In this document: piece after piece, positions 7,187-15,982 of the stretch
Numbering within the stretch: the stretch's first letter is position 1
Layout: each line of letters begins with the position of its first letter
Origin: Christensenella sp. UBA3857
Lineage (GTDB): Bacteria > Bacillota > Clostridia > Christensenellales > CAG-138
Length of the DNA stretch: 34,992 nt
Reading direction: 5' to 3'
Assembly (NCBI GenBank): GCA_002392505.1
Contig: DGHD01000060.1
Coordinates: forward strand, 1 to 34,992
Translations under genes and position numbers: made by a program
Notes under the pieces: model-generated
Databases searched by the model: none
Seen by the model: only the letters and a program-made list of their open reading frames with translations
What the model was told of the DNA's origin: nothing

Positions 7187-9547
7187 TTATTGGAAAGACG
7201 TTTCTTCCTCTTCGCCGTCATAGCCGCATGGAATGAAATTCTTTATAAGCTGAGCTATCCTGTCGGCTTTTTCTTCATGCGCGAGATGTCCTGCGTTCCT
7301 TACAAGGGTATAATTGACGTTGGGCATTACGGCGCGGAAGAGATTCGCCATATCGGGAGTATGCCATTTATCCTCGTTTCCCCAGAGAAGGAGGGTCGGC
7401 GCGTTAACGTCTCTCAGCGAATGGATCACTTCCTCATCGTCATAGCAGGTGACGCAGGTCCTTATAATGCGCTTTGAATCCGGATTTGCGATGGGCTTGT
7501 AATACTCGTTCACGAGATCGTCGGTATGATTTGTGAGATCGAAATAACACTCGCTCAGCATCTTTTTAACGGACTTGTAAGTGATAAGGCGGGAAGCGAT
7601 ACCGCCGAATATCCTGCTTTCAAGGGATTTGATGGAGGCGGGCATATCGGGAGTGATCCCGCCCGGGGAAAGGAGGACGATCCTTCCTACCCTTTGCGGA
7701 TATCGCTTTGCGAAATTGATAACGTAACCGGCGCCCATTGAGAAGCCGAAGAGATGAGCGGTCTCCATCTCCATGGCGTCCATGAAACGTGCGATGAAAT
7801 CCGCCATTTCATTGAGAGAATAGCCGAAATAATAGGGTTTTTCGGAATAACCGAAGCCTACCAGATCGATCGCGGTAACGCGGAATTTAGAGCTCAGCCT
7901 TGAGATGAGCTCACGGAATGTGTAGAGGGACTGCCCAACGGAGTGGATGAGCAGGATATCCTCGCCCTTTCCCTGCTGGAGATAATGTATCTTTACGGTT
8001 TCGTATTTGGAATTGATAGCGCGGATCGAGAGGCGCTTGCGTTCTGCCTCTTCCTCGCTGTAACGGGCTTCCTCAAGAGCGTTGTCGCGCGCGTTGATAT
8101 CGTCTTCAAGCTGATCGTTGAGCTGATGAAGCTCTATCTCGAGCCTGTCGCATACGTTCTTCTGAGTGCGCCTGTCCCTTTCTGCCATCTGATAGGAGCT
8201 GTTGATGGAATCGAAAGCGGCTTTTTTGGTATTGTAGACCTTTTCGCTCTTTCTCATTATAGTGAGCTTGTCGTTCATGACCGAACGGCTCTTTTCCATC
8301 TCCTCGCGCGCGGTGAGAACATCCTCATGGCGGCGGCTGACGTCCGTTTCTGCGTTCAAAAGCGCCTTTTTGTTGTTTACAAGGTCGGCTTCCCTGTTCT
8401 TGACGTCCCTTGCGGCATACTCAACGTCGCCCTGGGATTTTTCAAAACTCGAGCTGACGGAGGAATACTTCGCCTGCGCTTCCGCCGCCTTTGCCTGGAG
8501 AGCTGCGGATCTTGCCTTAACGTCGTCAAGCTCCGCCTTGGAGGAATTCAATATCTCCCTGATCTTGTTGTATTCGACCTGCGCTGCATCGTTCGCTTCC
8601 TCGGCGTCCGAAAGCTCTTTCTCTGCGTTTTTCTTTGCGGCGTCGGCATTTTCCATGCGGGCGGCAGCTGCAGCGAGCTTTGAACGAAGCGAAGACGCCT
8701 TTGCCTTGAGAGCATCCTTATCGGCGCGGTCGGATTCCTTGACCAGGTTTTCTGCGTCGGTGAGCGCCTCAAGCACGGAAGCGTGATCGGATGCGGCCTT
8801 GGTGTATTCCTTTGCCGTGGAGACCACGTTCTTCTGAGCGTCGGAAAGGCGCTTGGCTTCCTTCTTGCTTATGGCAAGCCGCTCCGCCGCTTCCTCGGAA
8901 AGGGAATTGAAGCGAGCCGTTTTCTCGTTTTCCACAGCGGCGATATCCTTTGCTTCCTCCGCCGCTTTTTCGTAAAGCACGCGGGTCTCGGCAACCTCGC
9001 TCCTTGTGGAGGAAAGGCGTCCCTCATGGCGAACGCCGTCTTCCTTTGCGGCGGCAAGCGCGCTCTCCGCGCCGGAGAAATTGGCGCGGCAGTCGTTCAA
9101 AACGAGAAGCGCCGCGTTTTCCGCCTCAACTGCGGCGTTATATGCGGACTCCATCGCCTCGAAGGATTCTAACTTTACGGTGTAGATGCTGTTTTTTTCG
9201 TCAAAATCGGCGGCCGCCTTATCATAAGCGTCGCGCTTCTGATCGAGATCCGGCTGCATTGCCCGCTGCTGGGAGACGATATCCTCAAGTATTGCCTTGG
9301 CTTCGGTAAGCTCCTCCTCCTTCAAAGAGCGGAGCTTGGTGGTATTCTCCACGCGCTCCCTTGCTTTGGAGGCAAGGCGCGCCTTGTTATCCGCAACGTT
9401 TTTCGCGGTATGGGCGGCGTTCTTATCCCGGTTATGCTCGCGCACCTCGGAGCGGTCTACCGGCAGCTCCGAAGGCAGTTCGACGTTCACGAACTCGCCG
9501 GTATGCTCGTTATTCATAAACTTTTTAACTTCAAGAGAAAGGTTCAT
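7187..9547 (-). CDS. Long coiled-coil protein fused to an alpha/beta hydrolase
   Basis: A 786-residue cytosolic protein with two very different parts. Residues about 40-512 are almost pure Ala/Glu/Lys/Asp/Arg heptad-type sequence, an SMC- or tropomyosin-like coiled coil with no ATPase motifs. Residues about 515-775 are a complete alpha/beta hydrolase of the epoxide-hydrolase/meta-cleavage-hydrolase type: oxyanion segment LLIHSVGQS (the usual HG is HS), nucleophile elbow GFSMG with Ser603, acid Asp726 in LLWGNEDKW, and His754 in NAGHLAHEE. The triad is intact, so activity is likely, but the substrate is unknown. There is no signal peptide and no membrane segment. Both parts lie in one uninterrupted frame. 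The start has only a weak ribosome binding site; a second ATG ten codons in (9517) is possible. The gene stands alone behind its own promoter. I do not know a named family with this architecture. Confidence 0.85.
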   Translation of the reverse strand: MNLSLEVKKFMNNEHTGEFVNVELPSELPVDRSEVREHNRDKNAAHTAKNVADNKARLASKARERVENTTKLRSLKEEELTEAKAILEDIVSQQRAMQPDLDQKRDAYDKAAADFDEKNSIYTVKLESFEAMESAYNAAVEAENAALLVLNDCRANFSGAESALAAAKEDGVRHEGRLSSTRSEVAETRVLYEKAAEEAKDIAAVENEKTARFNSLSEEAAERLAISKKEAKRLSDAQKNVVSTAKEYTKAASDHASVLEALTDAENLVKESDRADKDALKAKASSLRSKLAAAAARMENADAAKKNAEKELSDAEEANDAAQVEYNKIREILNSSKAELDDVKARSAALQAKAAEAQAKYSSVSSSFEKSQGDVEYAARDVKNREADLVNNKKALLNAETDVSRRHEDVLTAREEMEKSRSVMNDKLTIMRKSEKVYNTKKAAFDSINSSYQMAERDRRTQKNVCDRLEIELHQLNDQLEDDINARDNALEEARYSEEEAERKRLSIRAINSKYETVKIHYLQQGKGEDILLIHSVGQSLYTFRELISRLSSKFRVTAIDLVGFGYSEKPYYFGYSLNEMADFIARFMDAMEMETAHLFGFSMGAGYVINFAKRYPQRVGRIVLLSPGGITPDMPASIKSLESRIFGGIASRLITYKSVKKMLSECYFDLTNHTDDLVNEYYKPIANPDSKRIIRTCVTCYDDEEVIHSLRDVNAPTLLLWGNEDKWHTPDMANLFRAVMPNVNYTLVRNAGHLAHEEKADRIAQLIKNFIPCGYDGEEEETSFQ

Positions 9548-9560
9548 ATTATACTACCGC

Positions 9561-9575
9561 GCCCCGTGAAGGGGC
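9561..9575 (-). other. GC hairpin just upstream of the coiled-coil hydrolase start
   Basis: A 5-bp stem (9561-9565 with 9571-9575) with a 5-nt loop ends 14 bp before the start codon, where a Shine-Dalgarno sequence would be near. A GGAAGG sequence lies on its 5' side. It may affect translation. Confidence 0.4.
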
Positions 9576-9639
9576 TTCCTTCCTTTCGGTGTGAAAATCA
9601 TGTAAAAGGGCATAGCTACTGATTATATCCCAGTATTTT

Positions 9640-9668
9640 ATTTTACCCGATTTATTGCCCGCGCGCAA
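9640..9668 (-). promoter_or_regulatory. Candidate promoter of the coiled-coil hydrolase
   Basis: On the minus strand: TTGCGC (9663-9668), a 17-bp spacer, then TAAAAT (9640-9645). A TATAAT at 9622-9627 is an alternative -10 box with a poorer -35. Confidence 0.45.
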
Positions 9669-9728
9669 CTGTTTTTTTATTTTTTCGTCACATTATTAAA
9701 AAAAGGGAGTGCGTAAGAAGCTGATATG

Positions 9729-9737
9729 TGCTATAAT
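9729..9737 (+). promoter_or_regulatory. Extended -10 promoter of malQ-glgP
   Basis: TGCTATAAT is a perfect extended -10 element, 30 bp before the malQ start. The -35 position (GTGCGT) is poor, as is common with extended -10 promoters. Confidence 0.6.
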
Positions 9738-9767
9738 AGGGAATAAAATTTTTGGAGAGGTATCCTT

Positions 9768-11276
9768 ATGGCAGCATCACAGCCCGCGGCGAAAAGGGTC
9801 TACACAAGGAGAAGGGGAGTTCTTCTGCCCATATTCTCTCTGCCTGAAAAATACGGCGTCGGCACTCTCGGGAAAGAGGCGGAAGCCTTTATCGATATCC
9901 TTTCCGAATGCGGCGCATCGATATGGGCGATACTTCCCACGGGCGTTACCGGCTTCGGCGATTCCCCGTATCAGAGCTTTTCGAGCTTTGCGCTGAATCC
10001 GTATTTCCTCGACCTCGATTCACTTATAGAAGAAGGGCTTTTGACCGTTGAGGAATGCGGCGCGGTCGATTTCGGAAGCGATCCTTCGACGGTCGATTAC
10101 GGCAAGCTCTATGAAAACCGGCTGCCCTTATTAATGACCGCGTACGCCCGCGCCGTCGACAGACCGGGCTATGACGAGGAAATGAAGGATTTCGAGGCGG
10201 CGTCCCCCTGGCTCGATGATTTTGCGCTTTTCATGGCGATAAAGGAGCACGAGGGAGGCAGGCCCTGGTACGAGTGGCCGGAAGGGCTCAAGCACCGCGA
10301 TCCCGAAGCGATCGAAAAGATCCGGGAGAAGATCTCCTGCGAGATAGGTTTCCACAAATTCATCCAGTTGAAGCTCAGCGAAGGCTGGGAAAGGATCTCC
10401 CAGCACGCGCTCGAGAAGGGCGTGCTGATAATGGGAGACCTGCCCATCTACTGCGCTTACGATTCGGCGGATTGTTGGGCTTACAGACGGAATTTCCGTT
10501 TTGACGCGGACGGCAGACCCACCGAGGTCGCCGGCGTGCCCCCCGATTATTTCTGCGAGGACGGGCAGCTCTGGGGCAATCCCGTCTATGACTGGGAATA
10601 TATGAAGGAGGACGGCTTCTCCTTCTGGATGGCGCGCTTAAGGCGCGCGGCGGAGCTTTACGGAATACTCCGCATAGACCATTTCCGCGGCTTCGCCTCA
10701 TATTACGCCGTGCCCGCCGGGGCGCCGAACGCCCGGAACGGCGAATGGAAAAAGGCGGAAGGGCGCAGGCTCTTCAAATTGGCGGAGGAGCAGGGGCTTC
10801 CCGTCGAAATAGTGGCGGAGGACCTCGGCTTTATCACGAGGGACGTTAAGCTGCTTCTTTCCGGCACGGGCTTCGCCGGGATGCAGGTGATGGAGTTCGC
10901 CTTCGACGGCGACCGCAAAAATCCCCATAAGAACAAAAAATGGGACGGCGACGCGGCGACGCTCAAGAACAAGATCGCCTACACGGGCACTCACGATAAT
11001 CCTCCCCTTGCCGAGTGGTGGGAGAGTACCGACGAAAAGACCCGGAAATACGCTCAAAAATACGCGGGGACGAAGGATCTTCCGCGCGGTATAGTCAAGG
11101 CGACGGTCGACTGCGACGCAAGGTACGCGATCATTCCCGCGCAGGATATTCTGCTTCTCGGCAAAGGGACGAGGATGAACACACCCGCGACGGACTCCGG
11201 CAACTGGTGCTGGAGGATGACTAAGGCGGAGGAAAAGGAACTCGCTTCCCGCCTAAAGGAATTACTTGAAAAATGA
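9768..11276 (+). CDS. malQ: 4-alpha-glucanotransferase (amylomaltase, GH77)
   Basis: This enzyme transfers segments of alpha-1,4-glucan between maltodextrins, producing chains long enough for phosphorylase and freeing glucose. The 502-residue length is normal for the short bacterial amylomaltases. Typical motifs are present: GFGDSPYQSFSSFALNPYF near residue 63, the catalytic nucleophile Asp304 in LRIDHFRG, the acid/base Glu351 in IVAEDLG, and Asp410 in GTHDNPP. GGAGAGG lies 8 nt before the ATG. It precedes glgP by 31 bp on the same strand, and the two act together on glycogen or maltodextrin. Confidence 0.96.
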   Translation: MAASQPAAKRVYTRRRGVLLPIFSLPEKYGVGTLGKEAEAFIDILSECGASIWAILPTGVTGFGDSPYQSFSSFALNPYFLDLDSLIEEGLLTVEECGAVDFGSDPSTVDYGKLYENRLPLLMTAYARAVDRPGYDEEMKDFEAASPWLDDFALFMAIKEHEGGRPWYEWPEGLKHRDPEAIEKIREKISCEIGFHKFIQLKLSEGWERISQHALEKGVLIMGDLPIYCAYDSADCWAYRRNFRFDADGRPTEVAGVPPDYFCEDGQLWGNPVYDWEYMKEDGFSFWMARLRRAAELYGILRIDHFRGFASYYAVPAGAPNARNGEWKKAEGRRLFKLAEEQGLPVEIVAEDLGFITRDVKLLLSGTGFAGMQVMEFAFDGDRKNPHKNKKWDGDAATLKNKIAYTGTHDNPPLAEWWESTDEKTRKYAQKYAGTKDLPRGIVKATVDCDARYAIIPAQDILLLGKGTRMNTPATDSGNWCWRMTKAEEKELASRLKELLEK

Positions 11277-11281
11277 AAGGG

Positions 11282-11295
11282 GCCCCGAAAGGGGC
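11282..11295 (+). other. GAAA-loop hairpin between malQ and glgP
   Basis: A 5-bp GC stem (11282-11286 with 11291-11295) capped by a GAAA tetraloop lies between the malQ stop and the glgP start. No T run follows, so it is probably an mRNA stability or translation element, not a terminator. Confidence 0.45.
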
Positions 11296-11307
11296 GGGTG
11301 ATAAATT

Positions 11308-13680
11308 ATGTTGATGGATGCAAGAGGCATTGTCAGAAGGGCGGAGGAGGAGCTTCGCAGCGAGTATCTCGTCGAGCTCAATGAAGCGACCGTTCCGCAG
11401 ATCCACAGGGCGCTTTCGAACGCGGTCATGTACGCCATGAGCGACGATTGGCGCAGGTCGAGACGTTCTCACGAGCAGACGAGGCGCGCGTATTATCTCT
11501 CCGCCGAGTATCTGACCGGGCGCATGGTATTCAACAACCTGTATTCGCTCGGTCTGCTCGAAGAGGTGACGAGGCTTTTGAAGCTTCGCGGCGTCGATAT
11601 AAACGTTATGGAGGATATCGAGGACTGCGCCCTCGGCAACGGCGGCCTCGGCAGGCTTGCCGCCTGCTTCCTCGACAGCGCGGCGACGCACGATCTGCCG
11701 CTCGACGGCTACGGCTTAAGGTATAAATTCGGTCTTTTCAAGCAGGATTTCCAAGACGGCTACCAGAGGGAGCTCGCCGATAACTGGCAGAAGCAGGGCG
11801 ATCCGTGGAGCCGCCGCAGGGACGATAAATCCGTCGTGGTGGAATTCCTCGGTCAGAAGGTTATGGCGGTCCCGTACGATATGCCCATAATCGGCTATGA
11901 TACGGAGAACGTCGGCACGCTGCGCCTCTGGCAGTCCGAGCCGATCGAGGAGCTCGATTTCGGCCTCTTCAACGCGCAGGAATACGCCCTTGCGGTGAGG
12001 GAGAAGAACCAGGTGGAGGATATCACCCGCGTGCTCTATCCCAACGACTCGACCGAGGCGGGCAAGAAGCTGCGCTTAAAGCAGCAGTATTTCCTTTCCT
12101 CCGCATCCATGCAGGATATCGTAAGGCGCTATAAGCGCGTCCGCGGGAACGACTTTACGGGCTTTGCCGCGCACTGCGCGGTGCAGCTTAACGACACCCA
12201 TCCCACTATCTCGATACCGGAGCTCATCCGCATCCTCATGAAGGAAGGGCTTGAGTTCGAGGCGGCGCTCGAGACCGCAAAGCAGACGTTCAGCTACACC
12301 AACCACACGCTGATGAGCGAGGCGCTCGAAAAATGGAACTGCGACCTTATACGCGCCGTCGTGCCCGAGATGATGGATATCATCGTAAGGATCGACGAAG
12401 CCCTCCGTACGGAGCTTCGCGCGAAGGGCGTCGGCGAAAACAGGATCAACGCCATGCGCATCGTCGACGGCGAGCTCGTCCATATGGCGCGGCTCGCGGC
12501 GTACGTTTCCACCTATATAAACGGCGTTGCGGAGATCCATACCGAGCTTCTTAAAAAGAGCGTGCTTTCCGACTGGTACGCCGTGTACCCCGAAAGGTTC
12601 AGGAACATGACCAACGGCATCACCCAGCGCCGCTGGCTGGGGCTCTGCAATCCGGAGCTTACCGAGATGCTGATGGATCACATCGGCGGCGGCTTCATAA
12701 CCGACCTTTCCGAGATAGCGAAGTTCCGTCCCTTTATAAATGAGGAAAACATCAAGCGCTTCCGCACCGTAAAGCAGCACATGAAGGCAAAGCTCTCCCG
12801 CATAATCGCGGATAAGGAGGGCGTGCACATACCTTCCGATTTCGTGTTCGACGTGCAGGTCAAGCGCATGCACGAGTATAAGCGTCAGCTCATGAACGCG
12901 CTCTCGATCATGTATATCTATTATAATGTTAAGGAAGGCAAGCTCCCCGATATGCCCGCAACGGCGTTCATATTCGGCGCGAAGGCGGCTCCCGGCTACA
13001 TTATGGCGAAGAACATAATCAAGTACATCAATGATATCGCCGCCGTCATCAACAACGATCCCGCAGTGAAGGACAAGATGCGCGTCGTGTTCGTCAAGAA
13101 CTACAACTGCTCCTATGCGGAGCATATAATCCCCGCCGCCGATATCTCGGAGCAGATCTCCCCCGCGGGCACGGAGGCTTCCGGCACGGGCAACATGAAG
13201 CTGATGCTCAACGGCGCGGTCACGCTCGGAACTTACGACGGCGCGAATATCGAGATCGTGCGCGAGGCGGGCGAGGAGAACAACTACATATTCGGCGCGA
13301 GGGTCGATGAGATCGAGCGCGTGCGTCCCGATTACCGCCCGATCGACATCTACAATTCGGACGAGGTGGTCAGGAAGGCGGTCGATTCGCTCGTCAACGG
13401 CACCGTCGCCAAGACGGACGATTCCGTGCGCGTGCTGCGCGAGATCTACAATTCCCTCCTTTACGGCGACTGGCGCAAGCCCGATTATTACTTCAGCCTC
13501 TACGATCTGCACGGCTATATCGATATGAAGCTCCGCGCGATCTACGACACGAAGGACGCGGACGCCTTCGCGAGGAAGTGCCTGAACAACGTCGTTTCGG
13601 CGGGCAAGTTCTCGTCCGACCGCACGATAGCCCAGTACGCGAGCGAGATCTGGCATATCGAAAAGATAGAGGAGCTTTAA
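11308..13680 (+). CDS. glgP: Glycogen/maltodextrin phosphorylase
   Basis: A pyridoxal-phosphate enzyme (GT35) that phosphorolyses alpha-1,4-glucan ends to glucose 1-phosphate. The protein is 790 residues, standard for bacterial phosphorylases. Seen motifs are AYYLSAEYLTGR near the N-terminus, LGNGGLGRLAACFLDS, the acceptor-site region HPTISIPELIR, and the PLP site EASGTGNMKLMLNGAVT in which Lys631 would hold the cofactor. The short N-terminus lacks the animal phosphorylation segment. A GGGTGAT ribosome binding site precedes the ATG; an ATG two codons on is also possible. It is co-directional with malQ, giving a two-gene alpha-glucan utilisation unit, and a hairpin terminator follows. Whether glycogen or imported maltodextrin is the substrate cannot be decided. 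Confidence 0.96.
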   Translation: MLMDARGIVRRAEEELRSEYLVELNEATVPQIHRALSNAVMYAMSDDWRRSRRSHEQTRRAYYLSAEYLTGRMVFNNLYSLGLLEEVTRLLKLRGVDINVMEDIEDCALGNGGLGRLAACFLDSAATHDLPLDGYGLRYKFGLFKQDFQDGYQRELADNWQKQGDPWSRRRDDKSVVVEFLGQKVMAVPYDMPIIGYDTENVGTLRLWQSEPIEELDFGLFNAQEYALAVREKNQVEDITRVLYPNDSTEAGKKLRLKQQYFLSSASMQDIVRRYKRVRGNDFTGFAAHCAVQLNDTHPTISIPELIRILMKEGLEFEAALETAKQTFSYTNHTLMSEALEKWNCDLIRAVVPEMMDIIVRIDEALRTELRAKGVGENRINAMRIVDGELVHMARLAAYVSTYINGVAEIHTELLKKSVLSDWYAVYPERFRNMTNGITQRRWLGLCNPELTEMLMDHIGGGFITDLSEIAKFRPFINEENIKRFRTVKQHMKAKLSRIIADKEGVHIPSDFVFDVQVKRMHEYKRQLMNALSIMYIYYNVKEGKLPDMPATAFIFGAKAAPGYIMAKNIIKYINDIAAVINNDPAVKDKMRVVFVKNYNCSYAEHIIPAADISEQISPAGTEASGTGNMKLMLNGAVTLGTYDGANIEIVREAGEENNYIFGARVDEIERVRPDYRPIDIYNSDEVVRKAVDSLVNGTVAKTDDSVRVLREIYNSLLYGDWRKPDYYFSLYDLHGYIDMKLRAIYDTKDADAFARKCLNNVVSAGKFSSDRTIAQYASEIWHIEKIEEL

Positions 13681-13690
13681 TAAAACAGGA

Positions 13691-13716
13691 AAAGGAGCGG
13701 CCTCCGCCGCTCCTTT
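13691..13716 (+). terminator. Terminator of malQ-glgP
   Basis: An 11-bp perfect stem (13691-13701 with 13706-13716) with a 4-nt loop, ending in TTT but without a long T run afterwards. It starts 11 bp after the glgP stop. Confidence 0.65.
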
Positions 13717-13770
13717 CGGTTACCGACAGAGCCGGGCGAAGGAATATCGCCCGACTTTTTTCGAAAAAAG

Positions 13771-13786
13771 GTTGACATCTGTTATC
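13771..13786 (+). promoter_or_regulatory. Operator 1 of the BlaI-type repressor (overlaps -35)
   Basis: GTTGACA-TC-TGTTATC: an imperfect dyad with the ACAnnTGT core typical of BlaI/MecI operators. It contains the TTGACA -35 box, so a bound repressor would block RNA polymerase. Its right half is identical to that of operator 2. Confidence 0.55.
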
Positions 13787-13800
13787 CAATGGTGTATCAT
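13772..13800 (+). promoter_or_regulatory. Promoter of the BlaI/M56/lipoprotein operon
   Basis: TTGACA (13772-13777), a 17-bp spacer and TATCAT (13795-13800), 47 bp before the repressor start. The promoter is flanked and overlapped by two dyads. Confidence 0.75.
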
Positions 13801-13808
13801 AAAATCAA

Positions 13809-13824
13809 GATAACAAATGTTATC
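13809..13824 (+). promoter_or_regulatory. Operator 2 of the BlaI-type repressor (perfect dyad)
   Basis: GATAACA-AA-TGTTATC, a perfect 7+2+7 palindrome with the ACAnnTGT core, centred 38 bp from operator 1 and lying just downstream of the -10 box. It fits autoregulation by the repressor encoded 23 bp further on. Confidence 0.65.
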
Positions 13825-13846
13825 CATTTGTTTCAAGGAGAACGGT

Positions 13847-14224
13847 ATGGAAAAGATTAATCTTTCAGACGGAGAATGGAAGCTCATGAACCTTCTATGG
13901 GGAAGGCAGCCGCTGACGATAGGAGAAATGGTATCGGCGTTAAAGGGCGATACCGATTGGAGCAAAGCGACCGTGAACATGATGCTTTTGCGGCTTGAGG
14001 AAAAGGGCGCGGTAAAGGCAGAGACAGGAGGAAGACGCAAGATCTTCTATCCGCTTCTGGATCGCGAGAACGCCGTCATACAGGAGGCGGAAAACACCCT
14101 CAAAAAAATCAAAACAGGCGGCATCGGCCTGCTCATAAGCACGATGGCAAAACAGTCGGAGCTTACCGAGGAGGAGATAGACGAGCTTTATCTCATGCTT
14201 AAGAAGGGAGCGGTCAAGCAGTGA
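13847..14224 (+). CDS. BlaI/MecI-family transcriptional repressor
   Basis: A 125-residue winged-helix repressor. The N-terminal DNA-binding domain begins LSDGEWKLMNLLW and includes the recognition region SKATVNMMLLRLEEKGAVK (about residues 42-60). The C-terminal helices (ENTLKKIKTGG, then ELTEEEIDELYLMLKK) are the dimerisation part that M56 proteases lead to be cleaved in this family. The ATG at 13847 is chosen because AAGGAG lies 7 nt before it; the frame is open further upstream but would add an unlikely ten residues. It overlaps the next gene by four bases (GTGA), so the repressor and protease are translationally coupled. The two dyads upstream are its likely targets. It is not called blaI because no beta-lactam link is visible. 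Confidence 0.93.
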   Translation: MEKINLSDGEWKLMNLLWGRQPLTIGEMVSALKGDTDWSKATVNMMLLRLEEKGAVKAETGGRRKIFYPLLDRENAVIQEAENTLKKIKTGGIGLLISTMAKQSELTEEEIDELYLMLKKGAVKQ

Positions 14225-15969
14225 ATGCGATAGTATGGGCGGCTTCGTCAAGCGTGCTCATTGCCGCTGTGCTCCTGACCCGGGCGGTATTCGGAAAAAA
14301 GATGCGGCCCGGTTTACGCTATGCAATGTGGGCGCTGGTGCTGATAAGGCTGCTGGTGCCGGTCTCGATCTTTTCAAGTCCCGTCAGCGTAGGCGGAACA
14401 CTTGAAAAGACGGAGGTCGGCAGGGACGTCATAGCCGTTTCCGGTCTTAAAAGCGTATCCCAAAGCAGGACCGGCGCCGTGACCGCCGTTGTTTCTGGCG
14501 CGCATGCAGCCGGCGGGGAAGAGGTCGTTATACTTGACGCGTCCCCTGAAAGCATCCCAAGGCTGCAGAAAACCATCCGCGTGAGGGATATTCTTCGGAT
14601 CGTGCGGTATACCGGAACGGCGCTTACAGCCGTTTATTTCGCAGCGGTGAACATAAGCTTTTTTCTGAGGCTCAGAAGAAGGCGCGTGCCTGTTTCCTCG
14701 GGATTGCCGTGCAGAGTTTATTTCGTGGAGGGGATAGAGTCCTCGTGCCTGTTTATGAACGCCGTGTACGTGCCGAAGGAAACGGCGCAGGATGAGGAAA
14801 AGCTCAGTTGTGTTCTTGCGCACGAGCTTTCGCATCGCGCCCACGGCGATCCGTTTTTCGCGCTGCTGCGGTGTGCCGCGATCGCGCTTCACTGGTATAA
14901 TCCCCTCGTATGGGCGGCGGCCTTCGTTTCAAGGCGGGACAGCGAGCTGTTTGCGGACGCCGGCGCGATCAAAAGGCTTGGCGAAGACAGGCGGGTGGAG
15001 TACGGAAAAACGCTCATCGCTCTGACGGTCAAACCAAAGACCGAGGCGAACATAGTATGTACCGCCACCGCAATGACGAACGGTAAAGCGGAGCTCAAGG
15101 CAAGGATCGGCAGCCTTGCTGTCGTGCGGCGATCGTTGGCCGCGGCAGTTGCCGCGATCATGCTGTCGCTGACTGCGGCGGGCTGCACGTTTGCGGGCGG
15201 CCGGATCGGCATGGATGCATATAAAACGGCGCCGAAGGAAGGGGAGGTCGAGATCGACACGGCGCTTTACGTTCCCGACGATGCTCCGGACACCTGGTTT
15301 GCGGAAGAGGCTTGGAAGCTCGTGCGGGAGATCTGCGATATGTATCGGCTTTCGATCCAAAAGGACGGCTTCGACGTATCGGTACAGGACGACTGGAACG
15401 TTTCGGAGGTCCGATTCGGCGGAGAAGAGGATCATTTGGTAGAGGTCTATTTCACAAAGGACGAAAACGGCGTTAGCAGGATAGCAGGCTGTTCTCTCAA
15501 TATCCTCGTTGATTCCATTTGGGATCAGGAGCAGGATGCACAGGCGGGCATTGATCTGGGCTCGCACATCATTCGGGTGGTAAAGCCCGAGGAATTCAAC
15601 TCCGTTCGTGCTTCGGAGGATGAAAGCGACGAGATCTGCGCCGTGCGCTATGCCGCGGGCAAGGCGGCGGAAATGCTGATGAAGGTTCAGGGCGAGCTCG
15701 CCTGCCGAGGGGCGAGGGTGCTCTCCGTGCGGGAGCCCAATGCGGAGCTCGGCCGGTCGGAAAGGTACTCTGCGGAGATAGCTGTTTTTCCCGAGAACGC
15801 GGACAGCTTTTGCGCCTCCTCTCTGGGATGCGGCAGCAGTGCTTTTTACACCGGGAACGAATATCCCGAATGCAGGCTCTGGCTCGTGCGTGAAATAACC
15901 GCCGAGGCAATGGTAAACAGCGACGGGACGGTAACGGTTTATCTGTCCCTGCCGAAGATAAACATATAA
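14221..15969 (+). CDS. M56-family membrane metalloprotease, BlaR1-like, with novel outer domain
   Basis: A 582-residue integral membrane protein. It has N-terminal membrane segments (about residues 3-22, 33-50, 128-150), a cytoplasmic zinc-protease region with HELSH (residues 201-205), and a fourth membrane segment (about 300-320). An outer domain of about 260 residues follows. In BlaR1/MecR1 the outer domain is a penicillin-binding sensor; here I see no SxxK/KTG transpeptidase motifs, so the signal is something else. A cysteine follows the last membrane segment in a lipobox-like LTAAGC. Start is GTG at 14221, overlapping the repressor stop. By analogy, a signal outside activates the protease, which leads to loss of the BlaI-type repressor. 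The gene is followed after 13 bp by a lipoprotein gene that may share this role. Confidence 0.9.
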   Translation: MNAIVWAASSSVLIAAVLLTRAVFGKKMRPGLRYAMWALVLIRLLVPVSIFSSPVSVGGTLEKTEVGRDVIAVSGLKSVSQSRTGAVTAVVSGAHAAGGEEVVILDASPESIPRLQKTIRVRDILRIVRYTGTALTAVYFAAVNISFFLRLRRRRVPVSSGLPCRVYFVEGIESSCLFMNAVYVPKETAQDEEKLSCVLAHELSHRAHGDPFFALLRCAAIALHWYNPLVWAAAFVSRRDSELFADAGAIKRLGEDRRVEYGKTLIALTVKPKTEANIVCTATAMTNGKAELKARIGSLAVVRRSLAAAVAAIMLSLTAAGCTFAGGRIGMDAYKTAPKEGEVEIDTALYVPDDAPDTWFAEEAWKLVREICDMYRLSIQKDGFDVSVQDDWNVSEVRFGGEEDHLVEVYFTKDENGVSRIAGCSLNILVDSIWDQEQDAQAGIDLGSHIIRVVKPEEFNSVRASEDESDEICAVRYAAGKAAEMLMKVQGELACRGARVLSVREPNAELGRSERYSAEIAVFPENADSFCASSLGCGSSAFYTGNEYPECRLWLVREITAEAMVNSDGTVTVYLSLPKINI

Positions 15970-15982
15970 AGGAGGCATAAAA

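Noticed and set aside
12076..13656. Minus-strand frame of 526 codons opposite glgP
   Set aside because: Antisense shadow of the phosphorylase in GC-rich DNA; low-complexity His/Asp/Val-rich translation and no start signal.
13847..15969. A beta-lactam resistance operon
   Set aside because: The repressor and protease match the family, but there is no penicillin-binding sensor domain and no beta-lactamase or PBP2a gene nearby.
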